This document shows positions 54,508-62,225 of a stretch of DNA of 62,225 nucleotides, in pieces. How positions within the stretch are numbered: position 1 is the first letter of the stretch; the number at the start of each line of letters is the position of its first letter. The notes under the pieces were generated by a model. It was not told the DNA's origin, did no database searches, and saw nothing but the letters and a program-made list of their open reading frames with translations. Source of the DNA: an uncultured Methylococcaceae bacterium (GTDB lineage: Bacteria > Pseudomonadota > Gammaproteobacteria > Methylococcales > Methylomonadaceae); NCBI GenBank assembly GCA_903908165.1, contig CAIVQX010000151.1, positions 1-62,225 of the forward strand, in the 5' to 3' direction. A program made the position numbers and the translations under genes.

Positions 54508-55605
54508 ATGACAACAACACGTTTTCCTATTCAAGATTACGCATTACTAGATGATGAAGAATGCGATGTCCGCATTATTGCTGCTAAAGCCAAATTGGGT
54601 AAGCGTTGTGTAGTGCTTGGTCATCATTATCAGCGCGATGAGGTTTTTAAACATGCTGATTTTTCGGGTGATTCTTTGAAATTATCCAGAGATGCGGCTC
54701 AATCGGAAGCAGAATATATTGTCTTTTGTGGGGTACATTTTATGGCAGAAGTAGCTGACATTTTGTCTCGTCCCGAACAAATAGCTATTTTGCCGGATTT
54801 GGCGGCAGGTTGTTCAATGGCCGATATGGCTAATCTGTTAAAAGTTCAAAAATGCTGGCAAGAATTGGCACAAGTCATAGATGTAGAGAATGAAGTAACT
54901 CCTGTTACCTATATTAATTCAGCTGCTGACCTTAAAGCTTTTTGTGGTAAGCACGATGGGATAGTTTGTACGTCATCCAATGCGCAAAAAATATTGGAAT
55001 GGAGTTTTAATAAGCGCTCAAAAGTATTGTTTTTTCCTGACCAACATTTGGGCCGTAATACTGGCTATCTTATGGGCATTCCCTTAGAGGAAATGGTCAC
55101 TTGGGATTTTAATAAGCCTATGGGAGGCTTAACCGAAGAGCAAATTCGCAATGCTAAAATTATTTTATGGAATGGCTATTGTTCTGTGCATCAGGTGTTT
55201 AAGCCTGAACAAATTGATAGTTTTCTTGAGCGTTATCCGGAAACAAAAGTCATTTCACATCCGGAAGCTTGTTTTGAGGTTTGTCAAAAAGCCGATTTTG
55301 TGGGTTCGACTGAGTATATACTTAAAACGGTTCGGGAGGCAGAATCCAATACCCGTTGGCTGGTTGCAACTGAGTTAAATTTGGTTAATCGCTTGCACGA
55401 TGAATGTAAAGCGCAGGGCAAAAATGTTCATTTTATGTCACCAACTCTTTGCATGTGCTCAACTATGTTTAGGACAGATCCGCAGCATCTAGCATGGGTA
55501 ATGGAAAATTTAGCAGCAGGACATGTGATAAATCGTATATCTGTGCCCGTTGAAGAGGCAAGATTGGCTAAGTATGCCTTGGAAAATATGTTATCAATTC
55601 ATTAG
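54508..55605 (+). CDS. nadA: Quinolinate synthase NadA
   Basis: 4Fe-4S enzyme condensing iminoaspartate and dihydroxyacetone phosphate to quinolinate in NAD synthesis. LGHHYQRDEVFKHADFSGDSL (split over 20 residues in the active site), LAAGCSMADMAN, VISHPEACFEVC and SPTLCMCSTMFRTDPQHLAW are hallmark blocks, the cysteines being cluster ligands. Its 365 residues are normal for this group. It appears monocistronic. Confidence 0.95.
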   Translation: MTTTRFPIQDYALLDDEECDVRIIAAKAKLGKRCVVLGHHYQRDEVFKHADFSGDSLKLSRDAAQSEAEYIVFCGVHFMAEVADILSRPEQIAILPDLAAGCSMADMANLLKVQKCWQELAQVIDVENEVTPVTYINSAADLKAFCGKHDGIVCTSSNAQKILEWSFNKRSKVLFFPDQHLGRNTGYLMGIPLEEMVTWDFNKPMGGLTEEQIRNAKIILWNGYCSVHQVFKPEQIDSFLERYPETKVISHPEACFEVCQKADFVGSTEYILKTVREAESNTRWLVATELNLVNRLHDECKAQGKNVHFMSPTLCMCSTMFRTDPQHLAWVMENLAAGHVINRISVPVEEARLAKYALENMLSIH

Positions 55606-55642
55606 ATCAAGAAGCATTGTTGGTTTTATCGCTAGGTTTGAA

Positions 55643-56188
55643 TTAAAAAGTGGGCTTATTCTGAATTAAACGGAGTGTTTTTTCGGGTATGCTCTCACTA
55701 GAGATTCCCTCTTCTAAATGACGGTGAGTATCTTCATGGATAGTGGTCATAAACTTAATTAACTGAAGTTCATGATGTATCTTATGTTCAAAATTATCTG
55801 TTTCCCACATTTGGTTTAACAACAGTTTGGCATGATGGTGAATTGTGAAGGCAACAGCTTCTGGAAGATGATCAAAGCTATTTTGTATAGAATTTTTAAG
55901 AATTTCCAGCGAGTTTAAGTACTCTTTATAGTCTTTAATATCCTGTTTGCATTTGGTTTTTAGCATCGCCACTTTTGCATCGTTGCTTGTTCTTAATAAG
56001 GTAAGCTCATGCTCCAATATCACGCTTTTCTTTTTTAATTGTGCTTGCAGTGTTTTCGCGGCTAAGATTTGCGTATGTTTCAGACGGGTTCTCTGTTCTT
56101 GATTATTCTGTTCCCACAGCAGGTTTTCATCTTTAAGCGCATGGAAACTCTTGAGTAATGCCAAAGCCCAGTTTTTTATGGTAGTCAT
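55643..56188 (-). CDS. Hypothetical coiled-coil protein, 181 aa
   Basis: Not recognised. It is soluble and almost wholly helical, with a strong coiled-coil stretch at about 25-100 (rich in Glu, Lys, Gln and Leu) and several His in the second half (AFTIHHHAKLLL, HEDTHRHLEEG). There is no signal peptide or membrane segment. Its start overlaps the stop of the membrane protein gene at 56185 by four bases, so the two are co-translated. A membrane-tethered structural or regulatory pair is possible, but nothing shows what it does. Confidence 0.65.
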   Translation of the reverse strand: MTTIKNWALALLKSFHALKDENLLWEQNNQEQRTRLKHTQILAAKTLQAQLKKKSVILEHELTLLRTSNDAKVAMLKTKCKQDIKDYKEYLNSLEILKNSIQNSFDHLPEAVAFTIHHHAKLLLNQMWETDNFEHKIHHELQLIKFMTTIHEDTHRHLEEGISSESIPEKTLRLIQNKPTF

Positions 56189-56715
56189 GTGTAATGAATA
56201 GTTGCTATTTTCTGCTGTAATTGTATCAAGGCTTCAATATCTTGTTGTTCACGACATTGAATGTTTTCTTTTTGTAATTGTAAAAAATGGTTTTTTGGTA
56301 ATTGGTGCTTAAGCGACTTTAGGTCATTACTTATAGCTGTTGATAGTGTTTTTATCTGTTGACGATTGTCAGCGACTAATAAACGCTTTCTTGTGTGTTC
56401 TGTAACGTAATGAATTTGTTCTTTTTTAAAGTAAAATAATTGTTTTAGTTGTTGCTGCTTGGTAAGAATAAATAATAATCGTCTTTGTAAACGTTGACCG
56501 GCTGAAAAATAAATAATACAGGATGAGCCGATTAATTTACTAATAGTTAATAGCCCTATAATGACTAATAAAGAAAATGCACTTAATAGCGTTACTAAAC
56601 CTAACTGGGTTATCATTTCAGATAGTTTAGGAATAGTTAGGAGTAACAATATATCCGCTGATATAAATAGGGTTAATGCAGCAAAGGTTAATATTAGAGC
56701 AATTCTTATAATCAA
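56185..56715 (-). CDS. Hypothetical membrane protein with coiled-coil tail, 176 aa
   Basis: Not recognised. Two closely spaced hydrophobic helices (about 5-30 and 38-62) are followed by a short amphipathic segment and a long helical, Gln/Lys/Leu-rich cytoplasmic tail (about 85-176) with coiled-coil character. It is the first gene of a two-gene leftward unit, divergent from yciO, and translationally coupled to the coiled-coil gene behind it. No catalytic motif is visible. Confidence 0.65.
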   Translation of the reverse strand: MIIRIALILTFAALTLFISADILLLLTIPKLSEMITQLGLVTLLSAFSLLVIIGLLTISKLIGSSCIIYFSAGQRLQRRLLFILTKQQQLKQLFYFKKEQIHYVTEHTRKRLLVADNRQQIKTLSTAISNDLKSLKHQLPKNHFLQLQKENIQCREQQDIEALIQLQQKIATIHYT

Positions 56716-56887
56716 GAGAGCGACCAGTTTTATTTAAATGTCTGATGTTTATTGTACTTAATTTTTACTATAAATCCTTGTCATCCTGAGTAAATCTATA
56801 AAAAAGGTATGACTATTCATGCTGCAAGCTTTTCAGGATGTGAGGTATAATATCGCTTTGTAAAATATCGATTTTAATCTAGTAGTT

Positions 56888-57508
56888 ATGTCTCAGTATT
56901 TTGAAATACATCCTGAAAATCCGCAACTACGATTGATTCACCGTGCTGTGGAAATTATTCGTAAGGGAGGAGTTATTGTTTATCCAACGGATTCATCTTA
57001 TGCCTTGGCCTGCCATCTTGGAGACAAGCAGGCATTAGATAAAATACGTCGAATTAGGCATCTGGATGATAAGCACAATTTTACCCTAGCCTGTAAAGAT
57101 TTGACGCAAGTAGCAATGTTTACCAAGATTGGTAATGATGCCTATCGCCTAATTAAAGCTTTAACACCTGGGCCATTTACTTTCATATTAGATGCTACGC
57201 GTGAAGTGCCACGAAGATTATTGCATCCCAAGAAAAAAACGATAGGGATACGAATACCCGGTCATCCAGTTGCGCAAATATTGCTTGAGGAGTTAGGAGA
57301 GGCTTTATTTAGTTCAACACTCATTCTGCCTGGTGAGAGTAAGGCGATGAATGATCCATTTGAGATCAGAACTAAACTTGAGCATGAGTTGGATTTGGTA
57401 ATTGATGCAGGTATTATTGAATCTGAAGAAACGACTATGATTGAGATTTCCAGTCTTGGCATAGAGATTATCAGACAGGGCAAAGGTCTTGCCCCGATGC
57501 TAGATTAA
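56888..57508 (+). CDS. yciO: Sua5/YciO/YrdC family protein, YciO type
   Basis: A 206-residue relative of the threonylcarbamoyl-AMP synthases. The N-terminus SQYFEIHPENPQLRLIHRA is close to E. coli YciO, and the nucleotide-binding core has GGVIVYPTDSSYALACHL, RIRHLDDKHNFTLACKDL and ALTPGPFTFILDATREVPRR. YciO lacks the C-terminal Sua5 domain. Whether it makes t6A intermediates in vivo is uncertain. It starts a rightward run with the M50 protease, scpA, scpB and rluB. Confidence 0.9.
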   Translation: MSQYFEIHPENPQLRLIHRAVEIIRKGGVIVYPTDSSYALACHLGDKQALDKIRRIRHLDDKHNFTLACKDLTQVAMFTKIGNDAYRLIKALTPGPFTFILDATREVPRRLLHPKKKTIGIRIPGHPVAQILLEELGEALFSSTLILPGESKAMNDPFEIRTKLEHELDLVIDAGIIESEETTMIEISSLGIEIIRQGKGLAPMLD

Positions 57509-57524
57509 AAAGGTATGAAACAAA

Positions 57525-58181
57525 ATGGATGAGTTAACATTAATTCAACGTATAGTTGTCTGGATATTGCCAGTTATTTTTGCAATAACGGTACACGAAG
57601 TTGCACATGGCTGGGTGGCAAAAAAATATGGTGATAATACTGCCTTCAATCTAGGTCGATTGACGCTAAATCCTATTAAACATATTGATCTATTTGGTAC
57701 TATTATATTGCCAGGGCTATTGCTTGTGACGGGGACCGGGTTTATTTTCGGTTGGGCAAAGCCGGTACCCGTTGACCCACAGAATTTTAAAAAACCATTG
57801 CAAGATATGGCATTTGTTGCATTGGCAGGGCCAGTGTCTAATTTGGTAATGGCGGTATTTTGGGCATTAATTGCCCGATTAGGTGTTTTTATTGGTGCTG
57901 GTAATGAAGCAGTTGCTCATCCTTTAATTTATTCAGGCGTTGCCGGTATTTCTATTAACTTGGTTTTGGCCTTGATTAACTTATTACCGATTCCACCCCT
58001 TGATGGTAGTCGTATTTTGACGGGTATTTTACCCAATTATTGGGCATGGCAATATAATCGCTTGGAACGCTATGGTTTTATAATTTTATTATTGTTGCTT
58101 TATACAAAGATTTTGAATGTTATGCTGGAATATCCATTATTTATTGCTCAAAAAGTTTTTTTTACAATTGCCGGTCTTTAA
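57525..58181 (+). CDS. Site-2 protease family (M50) membrane metalloprotease
   Basis: An intramembrane zinc protease of the YwhC-like M50 group. The zinc motif HEVAH is at 24-28 in helix 1, and the third ligand lies in NLLPIPPLDGSRIL (about 149-162). Five or six membrane helices fill its 218 residues; there is no PDZ domain. It begins 16 bases after yciO. This compact type is regularly found beside yciO/trpS and scpA in gammaproteobacteria. Substrate unknown. Confidence 0.9.
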   Translation: MDELTLIQRIVVWILPVIFAITVHEVAHGWVAKKYGDNTAFNLGRLTLNPIKHIDLFGTIILPGLLLVTGTGFIFGWAKPVPVDPQNFKKPLQDMAFVALAGPVSNLVMAVFWALIARLGVFIGAGNEAVAHPLIYSGVAGISINLVLALINLLPIPPLDGSRILTGILPNYWAWQYNRLERYGFIILLLLLYTKILNVMLEYPLFIAQKVFFTIAGL

Positions 58182-58250
58182 TTGCTTGAAAGTATCATTC
58201 TCATCATTGATGAGTTTAGTGTTGATCTCTTATGAAAAGAGGGTTGCAAT

Positions 58251-59078
58251 ATGACTGATAATATGGATTCTGTAATTTTGACAGAGTCCGTTTTTGCAAT
58301 GGTTAATGGTGCTCCTTTCAATCAGTTGCCGGATGATCTTTATATTCCACCTGATGCATTGGAAGTTTTTCTGGATTTATTTGAAGGTCCCCTCGATTTA
58401 TTGCTTTATTTAATAAGAAGACAGAACCTGGAGATAGTAAATATCCCTATTGCTCAGATTACGCAACAATACATCACTTATATACAAATAATGGGTGAGT
58501 TGAATCTCGAGTTGGCGGCTGAATATTTGGTTATGGCGGCACTTTTGGCAGAAATAAAATCCAGAATGTTGTTGCCTAGACAGTCTGCCCAAGAAGAAGA
58601 CGAAGAAGACCCTAGGGCGACCTTAATTCGTAGGTTGCAGGAATACGAGTGTATAAAAGTTGCTGCTGAAGAGTTAGATTTATTACCTAGAATTGAACGT
58701 GATATATTTGAAATAGAAGTTGATATATCACCCTTAAGTGTTGAACAACAGTTGCCGGATGTTCGGCTAAAAGACATGTTACTGGCTTTTCAGGATGTGC
58801 TTAAACGAGTTGATCAACTTAGTCATCATCAAATTACCAAAGAAGCTTTATCTGTCCGTGAACGAATGGCAGCCATTTTGGCAAACCTTAAAGGAGAAAA
58901 TAGTCTCTTTTTCTCGCAGTTATTTATCCGAAAAGAAGGTCGGCAAGGAGTTGTCGTCTCATTTCTGGCCATCCTCGAGCTTGGCAAAGAAGGACTCATC
59001 GAAATTATTCAGTCAGAGCCCTTTGCCGAAATACGAATTAGAAGCCACAGTTTCGCAACCCTCAAAGAAAGTAATTAA
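58251..59078 (+). CDS. scpA: Segregation and condensation protein ScpA
   Basis: Kleisin subunit that bridges SMC heads in chromosome condensation. The N-terminal domain contains LFEGPLDLLLYLIRRQNLEI and NIPIAQITQQYITYIQ, followed by YLVMAALLAEIKSRMLLP. The C-terminal winged helix runs to ATLKESN. Its 275 residues are normal, after a roughly 40-residue lead. The start ATG has AGAGGG nearby. An open frame continues in the scpB frame through its last 284 bases. Confidence 0.93.
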   Translation: MTDNMDSVILTESVFAMVNGAPFNQLPDDLYIPPDALEVFLDLFEGPLDLLLYLIRRQNLEIVNIPIAQITQQYITYIQIMGELNLELAAEYLVMAALLAEIKSRMLLPRQSAQEEDEEDPRATLIRRLQEYECIKVAAEELDLLPRIERDIFEIEVDISPLSVEQQLPDVRLKDMLLAFQDVLKRVDQLSHHQITKEALSVRERMAAILANLKGENSLFFSQLFIRKEGRQGVVVSFLAILELGKEGLIEIIQSEPFAEIRIRSHSFATLKESN

Positions 59079-59283
59079 TGTAAAGGCAAACCGAATTGTT
59101 GAAAACCATGATAATGTCCGGCATCATGAAAAAATCGAGACGGATTATTTGGATTATGATGATAGGCAGATAATTAAACCAATTAGGTTACGTCCTTTTG
59201 GTAAGTATAGAAATAGCGTTAAACAATTACAGTCGGTAACTTTGAGCCCATCCTCTACAACTAGTGAGCAAATTGATATTAAT

Positions 59284-59865
59284 GTGAAAATACAGCGTAT
59301 AGTTGAGGCAATTTTATTTGTTGCAAAGCAACCTATGACGGCAAAGCAAATATTGCTGACATTTCCTGAGCTGGAGCAGCCAAGCCTCCAGGAAGTGCAA
59401 TTGTCAATTGAGGCAATAGCAGAAGAATATAAATATCGACCAATTGAATTAAAGCAAGTCGCGAGTGGGTACCGGTTTCAAATAAAACAGGATTTATCAC
59501 ACTGGGTTTCGCGTTTATTTGAAGAAAAGCCGCCTAAGTACTCACGGGCGTTATTAGAAACACTGGCTATAATTGCCTATCGGCAGCCGGTAACCCGTGC
59601 TGATATTGAAGATATTAGAGGTGTTAGTGTTAGCTCAAGTATTATTCAAACATTACTAGAGCGCGAGTGGATAAGACTGGTAGGTCACAAGGAAACTCCA
59701 GGAAGGCCAGGATTATATGGTACGACCAAGCAGTTTTTAGATTATTTTAATATGACAGCATTAAATGAACTGCCTACTTTAGAAGAAATAAAACATCTTG
59801 AAGGGGCAGTAGAGAGTATAAAACAACCTATGCAGGTAATGAGTGAAAAGCAAGACACCTTCTAA
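59284..59865 (+). CDS. scpB: Segregation and condensation protein ScpB (start uncertain)
   Basis: Winged-helix partner of ScpA. The core is unmistakable: IVEAILFVAKQPMT, YRFQIKQDLSHWVSRLF, ALLETLAIIAYRQPVTRADIE and RGVSVSSSIIQTLLEREWI, then GRPGLYGTT. The GTG at 59284 starts right at the usual N-terminus and gives 193 residues, the family norm, but has only a distant GTGAG as a binding site. Other in-frame starts are TTG at 59242 and 59149, and an ATG at 58795 that would overlap scpA by 284 bases. No in-frame stop separates these, so an N-terminal extension is possible. It overlaps rluB by 23 bases. Confidence 0.85.
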   Translation: MKIQRIVEAILFVAKQPMTAKQILLTFPELEQPSLQEVQLSIEAIAEEYKYRPIELKQVASGYRFQIKQDLSHWVSRLFEEKPPKYSRALLETLAIIAYRQPVTRADIEDIRGVSVSSSIIQTLLEREWIRLVGHKETPGRPGLYGTTKQFLDYFNMTALNELPTLEEIKHLEGAVESIKQPMQVMSEKQDTF

Positions 59866-60826
59866 AGATTCATCAACAAGAGCGAACAAATCGCCTAAAC
59901 AACAGCGTAACCAACAGAAAAGAAACACCCCAAAAACTGTTGCTTCAAGGCAATCCAGTGCCAATTTAACGCCTACTAAAGATGATAGCGCAATTAAAGC
60001 GAAATCCAACTCTATTAATATGGGAGCTGGTGAGCGCATTCAAAAAGTATTGGCAAGAGGTGGAGTAGGTTCAAGAAGAGAAGTAGAACGTTGGATAGAT
60101 GAAGGGCGTTTAAAAATTAACGGTGATATAGTTAAGCTCGGCGATAGATTAAAAGAAGGTGATTATCTTCAACTTAATGACAGGGTCGTGCATTGGGAAA
60201 AGTTTGCTATACAACCAACCCGTGTATTACTTTATCATAAACCAACAGGTGAAGTCGTTACTCGCCGAGATCCGGAAGGTCGTCCGGTTGTTTTTTCTCA
60301 ATTACCTGTGCTTGAAACGGCTCGTTGGATTTCAGTTGGTAGATTGGATATCAATACCTCTGGGCTTTTATTAGTGACTAATAATGGTGAGTTAGCTAAT
60401 AAGTTAATGCATCCATCAACTCAAGTTGAACGGGAATACGCAGTGCGTATTTTAGGTAATATATCGGATGAAACCTTGGAAAAATTAAAGCAAGGTGTGG
60501 AGCTTGAGGATGGTATTGCTAAATTTGATGCGATTCATTTTTTTGGTGGTGAAGGTGCCAATAAATGGTATCACGTAATTGTTAGCGAGGGACGTAACAG
60601 ATTGGTGAGGCGTTTATGGGAAGCGCAAGAAGTTGTAGTTAGCCGTTTAATGCGAGTTCGCTATGGGCCTGTAGTTCTCCCAGAACGTTTAAAAACAGGC
60701 GCTTTTTATGAGTTGACAGACAAAGAGTTGGATTTATTATTCGACTTCGCCGGACTACAAAGAAATGAGCCTTCAGTATTTAAAGTGAAATCAGAGCCAA
60801 AGCGACGTCCGATGGGTAAAAGATAG
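59843..60826 (+). CDS. rluB: 23S rRNA pseudouridine-2605 synthase RluB family
   Basis: Makes pseudouridine in 23S rRNA. A basic, low-complexity N-terminus (1-60) precedes an S4 RNA-binding domain (about 61-110, GERIQKVLARGGVGSRREVERW). The catalytic domain has the RsuA-family motif GRLDINTSGLLLVTNNGELA (catalytic Asp within GRLD), then KWYHVIVSEGRNRLVRRLWEA. The start is GTG at 59843 inside the end of scpB. The order scpA-scpB-rluB is common in gammaproteobacteria. RluE/F paralogues are less likely given this context. Confidence 0.92.
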   Translation: MKSKTPSKDSSTRANKSPKQQRNQQKRNTPKTVASRQSSANLTPTKDDSAIKAKSNSINMGAGERIQKVLARGGVGSRREVERWIDEGRLKINGDIVKLGDRLKEGDYLQLNDRVVHWEKFAIQPTRVLLYHKPTGEVVTRRDPEGRPVVFSQLPVLETARWISVGRLDINTSGLLLVTNNGELANKLMHPSTQVEREYAVRILGNISDETLEKLKQGVELEDGIAKFDAIHFFGGEGANKWYHVIVSEGRNRLVRRLWEAQEVVVSRLMRVRYGPVVLPERLKTGAFYELTDKELDLLFDFAGLQRNEPSVFKVKSEPKRRPMGKR

Positions 60827-60932
60827 TGGCTGTTAAATCTTAAAATTACCTAGGCCTAAATTTAAAATGATCAAAAACGTTTAAGCAGAAGATTATGTAA
60901 TACTTCCTTATATGGTATAAGTTATTTAAGAG

Positions 60933-60960
60933 TTGCTTAACTATCGCCAGTTGGTATAAT
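60933..60960 (+). promoter_or_regulatory. Promoter of tRNA-Val
   Basis: TTGCTT (60933-60938) and a perfect TATAAT (60955-60960) with a 16-base spacer. Transcription would start near 60967, about 22 bases before the mature tRNA. Confidence 0.65.
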
Positions 60961-60988
60961 AATCTGCTATTGAAGTTAAATAAGCTTC

Positions 60989-61065
60989 AGGCGCGTAGCT
61001 CAGTTGGTTAGAGCACCACCTTGACATGGTGGGGGTCGTTGGTTCGAGTCCAATCGCGCCTACCA
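60989..61065 (+). tRNA. tRNA-Val (anticodon GAC)
   Basis: A full cloverleaf: acceptor arms AGGCGCG and CGCGCCT, D-arm with CAGTTGGTTAGAG, anticodon stem CCACC/GGTGG around TTGACAT (anticodon GAC at 61023-61025), T-arm GGTTCGAGTCC, and an encoded ACCA 3' end. It is very close to E. coli tRNA-Val(GAC) outside the acceptor stem. Confidence 0.97.
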
Positions 61066-61072
61066 GACATTT

Positions 61073-61100
61073 AAAGCACTGCAAAAGCGGTGCTTTTTTT
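61073..61100 (+). terminator. Rho-independent terminator after tRNA-Val, just ahead of thrS
   Basis: AAGCACTGC (61074-61082) pairs with GCGGTGCTT (61087-61095), one T-G pair, with an AAAA loop, followed by T to 61100. It is a textbook terminator only 25 bases before the thrS start codon, so it could also act as an attenuator for thrS. Confidence 0.85.
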
Positions 61101-61125
61101 ATTGTAGAAATTAAAAATTATTAAA

Positions 61126-62225
61126 ATGCCCGTAATTACTCTTCCTGATGGATCTAATCGCGTTTATGATCACGCTGTAACGGTGATGGATGTTGCGCAA
61201 TCAATAGGTTCAGGGCTTGCCAAGGCCACATTAGCAGGCCGGGTTAATAATGTGCTTGTTGATGCTAGTACTCTGATAGATAAAGACGCTTCGCTGCAAA
61301 TTATAACGGCAAAAGATGAAGAGGGTGTTGATGTAATTCGTCATTCAACAGCACATTTATTAGCTCAGGCGGTTAAGCAATTATTTCCAGAAGCACAAGT
61401 TACCATAGGGCCTGTTATAGAAAACGGGTTTTATTATGATTTTTCCTATGAAAGACCGTTTACACCAGATGATCTGAAGGCCATAGAAATAAAAATGCAA
61501 CAGTTGGTTGCAGAAGATATTGAGATTAATCGTTCAGTATTAAGCCGAGATGCAGCGGTAAATTACTTCAAAAGTATTGGTGAAAATTATAAAGCAGAGC
61601 TTATCGAGTCTATATCTGCTGAACAAGAGTTATCTTTATACCAGCAAGGTGGATTCACTGATCTTTGTCGTGGCCCTCACGTCCCTAGTACTGGTAAATT
61701 AAGTAGTTTTAAATTAATGAAAATTGCCGGTGCATATTGGCGTGGTAATTCAGAAAATGAAATGCTGCAACGCATATATGGTACGGCATGGGGCGATAAA
61801 AAAGAATTACAGGCCTATTTGCATCGATTGGAAGAAGCTGAAAAACGAGATCATCGTAAGCTTGCAAAAACATTTGATTTATTTCATACCCAAGAAGAAG
61901 CCCCTGGTATGGTGTTCTGGCATGAAAAGGGCTGGGTTATTTATCAACAAATTGAGCAGTTCATACGTGAAAAATTACGAGTGAATGGTTATGGTGAAGT
62001 TAAAACTCCGCAACTCGTAGATCGCTCTCTTTGGGAGAAATCAGGTCATTGGGATAAGTTTGGTGCGATGATTTTTACAACGCATTCGGAACATCGTGAT
62101 TATGCAATTAAGCCGATGAACTGCCCATGCCATGTACAAATTTATAATCAAGGCATTAAAAGTTATCGTGACTTACCGATTCGTATAGCGGAGTTTGGGT
62201 CTTGTCATAGGAATGAGCCATCAGG
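61126..62225 (+). CDS. thrS: Threonyl-tRNA synthetase ThrS (5' part, cut by window edge)
   Basis: Charges tRNA-Thr. The start [16 protein letters not shown] is the TGS domain. The editing domain has HSTAH at 73-77 and [12 protein letters not shown], its zinc-like His/Cys site. The class II core begins near residue 250 ([22 protein letters not shown]), and MNCPCHV carries the first catalytic zinc Cys. About 366 codons of an expected 640 are present. There is no visible ribosome-binding site in the short AT-rich leader after the tRNA terminator. In relatives infC, rpmI, rplT and pheST follow, here beyond the window. Confidence 0.95.
   Translation, partial: MPVITLPDGSNRVYDHAVTVMDVAQSIGSGLAKATLAGRVNNVLVDASTLIDKDASLQIITAKDEEGVDVIRHSTAHLLAQAVKQLFPEAQVTIGPVIENGFYYDFSYERPFTPDDLKAIEIKMQQLVAEDIEINRSVLSRDAAVNYFKSIGENYKAELIESISAEQELSLYQQGGFTDLCRGPHVPSTGKLSSFKLMKIAGAYWRGNSENEMLQRIYGTAWGDKKELQAYLHRLEEAEKRDHRKLAKTFDLFHTQEEAPGMVFWHEKGWVIYQQIEQFIREKLRVNGYGEVKTPQLVDRSLWEKSGHWDKFGAMIFTTHSEHRDYAIKPMNCPCHVQIYNQGIKSYRDLPIRIAEFGSCHRNEPS

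Noticed and set aside
1..62225. CRISPR arrays, prophage, or a defence island
   Set aside because: No regularly spaced repeats, phage structural genes, integrases beyond the IS tail, or recognised defence genes were seen; hflD alone does not indicate a phage.

Overview
This window is an AT-rich stretch of a gammaproteobacterial chromosome. The gene order supports the class: pilMNOPQ-aroK-aroB followed by a DamX-type ATPase, gcvR next to bcp, yciB-yciI-bolA, scpA-scpB-rluB, and tRNA-Val in front of thrS. A methane-oxidising member of the order Methylococcales would fit the low GC and the heavy investment in copper handling, but no methane monooxygenase or other diagnostic gene is present, so that is inference only. 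Nearly all genes are housekeeping. The only mobile DNA is the right end of an IS3-family element at the left edge, which seems to have cut a small unrecognised gene.

Layout. 1-223: IS3 end and a gene stump. 294-9586: metal and copper region, with a P2-type cation ATPase, a CreA-family protein, a membrane-anchored cupredoxin translationally coupled to a membrane-anchored multicopper oxidase, hflD, a CopZ-like chaperone and a CopA exporter. 9618-12345: sulfate activation (cysD, cysN), where CysN carries what looks like a decayed APS-kinase tail. 12529-19078: YoaA/DinG helicase, tsaB, a small membrane protein, bcp and gcvR-like genes, and a large SPOR-domain protein. 19146-22930: DUF1249, queD, accA, a DUF411 copper-site protein, hemE. 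22931-30821: the leftward pilMNOPQ-aroKB cluster ending in a DamX-like ATPase that lacks the SPOR domain. 31475-39617: rpmE, xthA, an AmpG-type permease, nhaD, the sulfite reductase pair cysI-DUF934, recJ. 39657-41845: a four-gene leftward operon (yciB, yciI, bolA, PpiC-type lipoprotein isomerase). 42166-51664: DUF1244, then a long leftward amino-acid block (argD, argF, SH3 protein, ilvD, argA, cpdA), grxD, rnt and pyrC. 51775-62225: fmdB-like, aspS, DUF167, nadA, an unknown two-gene membrane/coiled-coil operon, yciO, an M50 protease, scpA, scpB, rluB, tRNA-Val(GAC), and the start of thrS, which runs off the edge.

How it fits together. The copper genes form a plausible cell-envelope system: CopZ hands copper to CopA for export, while the cupredoxin and oxidase face the periplasm and could oxidise or buffer copper; the DUF411 protein is a further candidate periplasmic copper binder. 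CysD/CysN and CysI/DUF934 are the two ends of assimilatory sulfate reduction. ScpA/ScpB (chromosome condensation), RecJ, ExoIII and the DinG-type helicase cover chromosome maintenance. The pil genes build the type IV pilus alignment complex and secretin.

The best candidates for something undescribed are the coupled cupredoxin/oxidase pair, the vestigial kinase tail on CysN, the apparent separation of the DamX ATPase from a SPOR domain, the unknown two-gene operon at 55643-56715, and the uncertain start of scpB with a long possible out-of-frame overlap with scpA. Many starts were moved inward from the longest reading frame to the ATG that fits family length or a ribosome-binding site; each case is noted.
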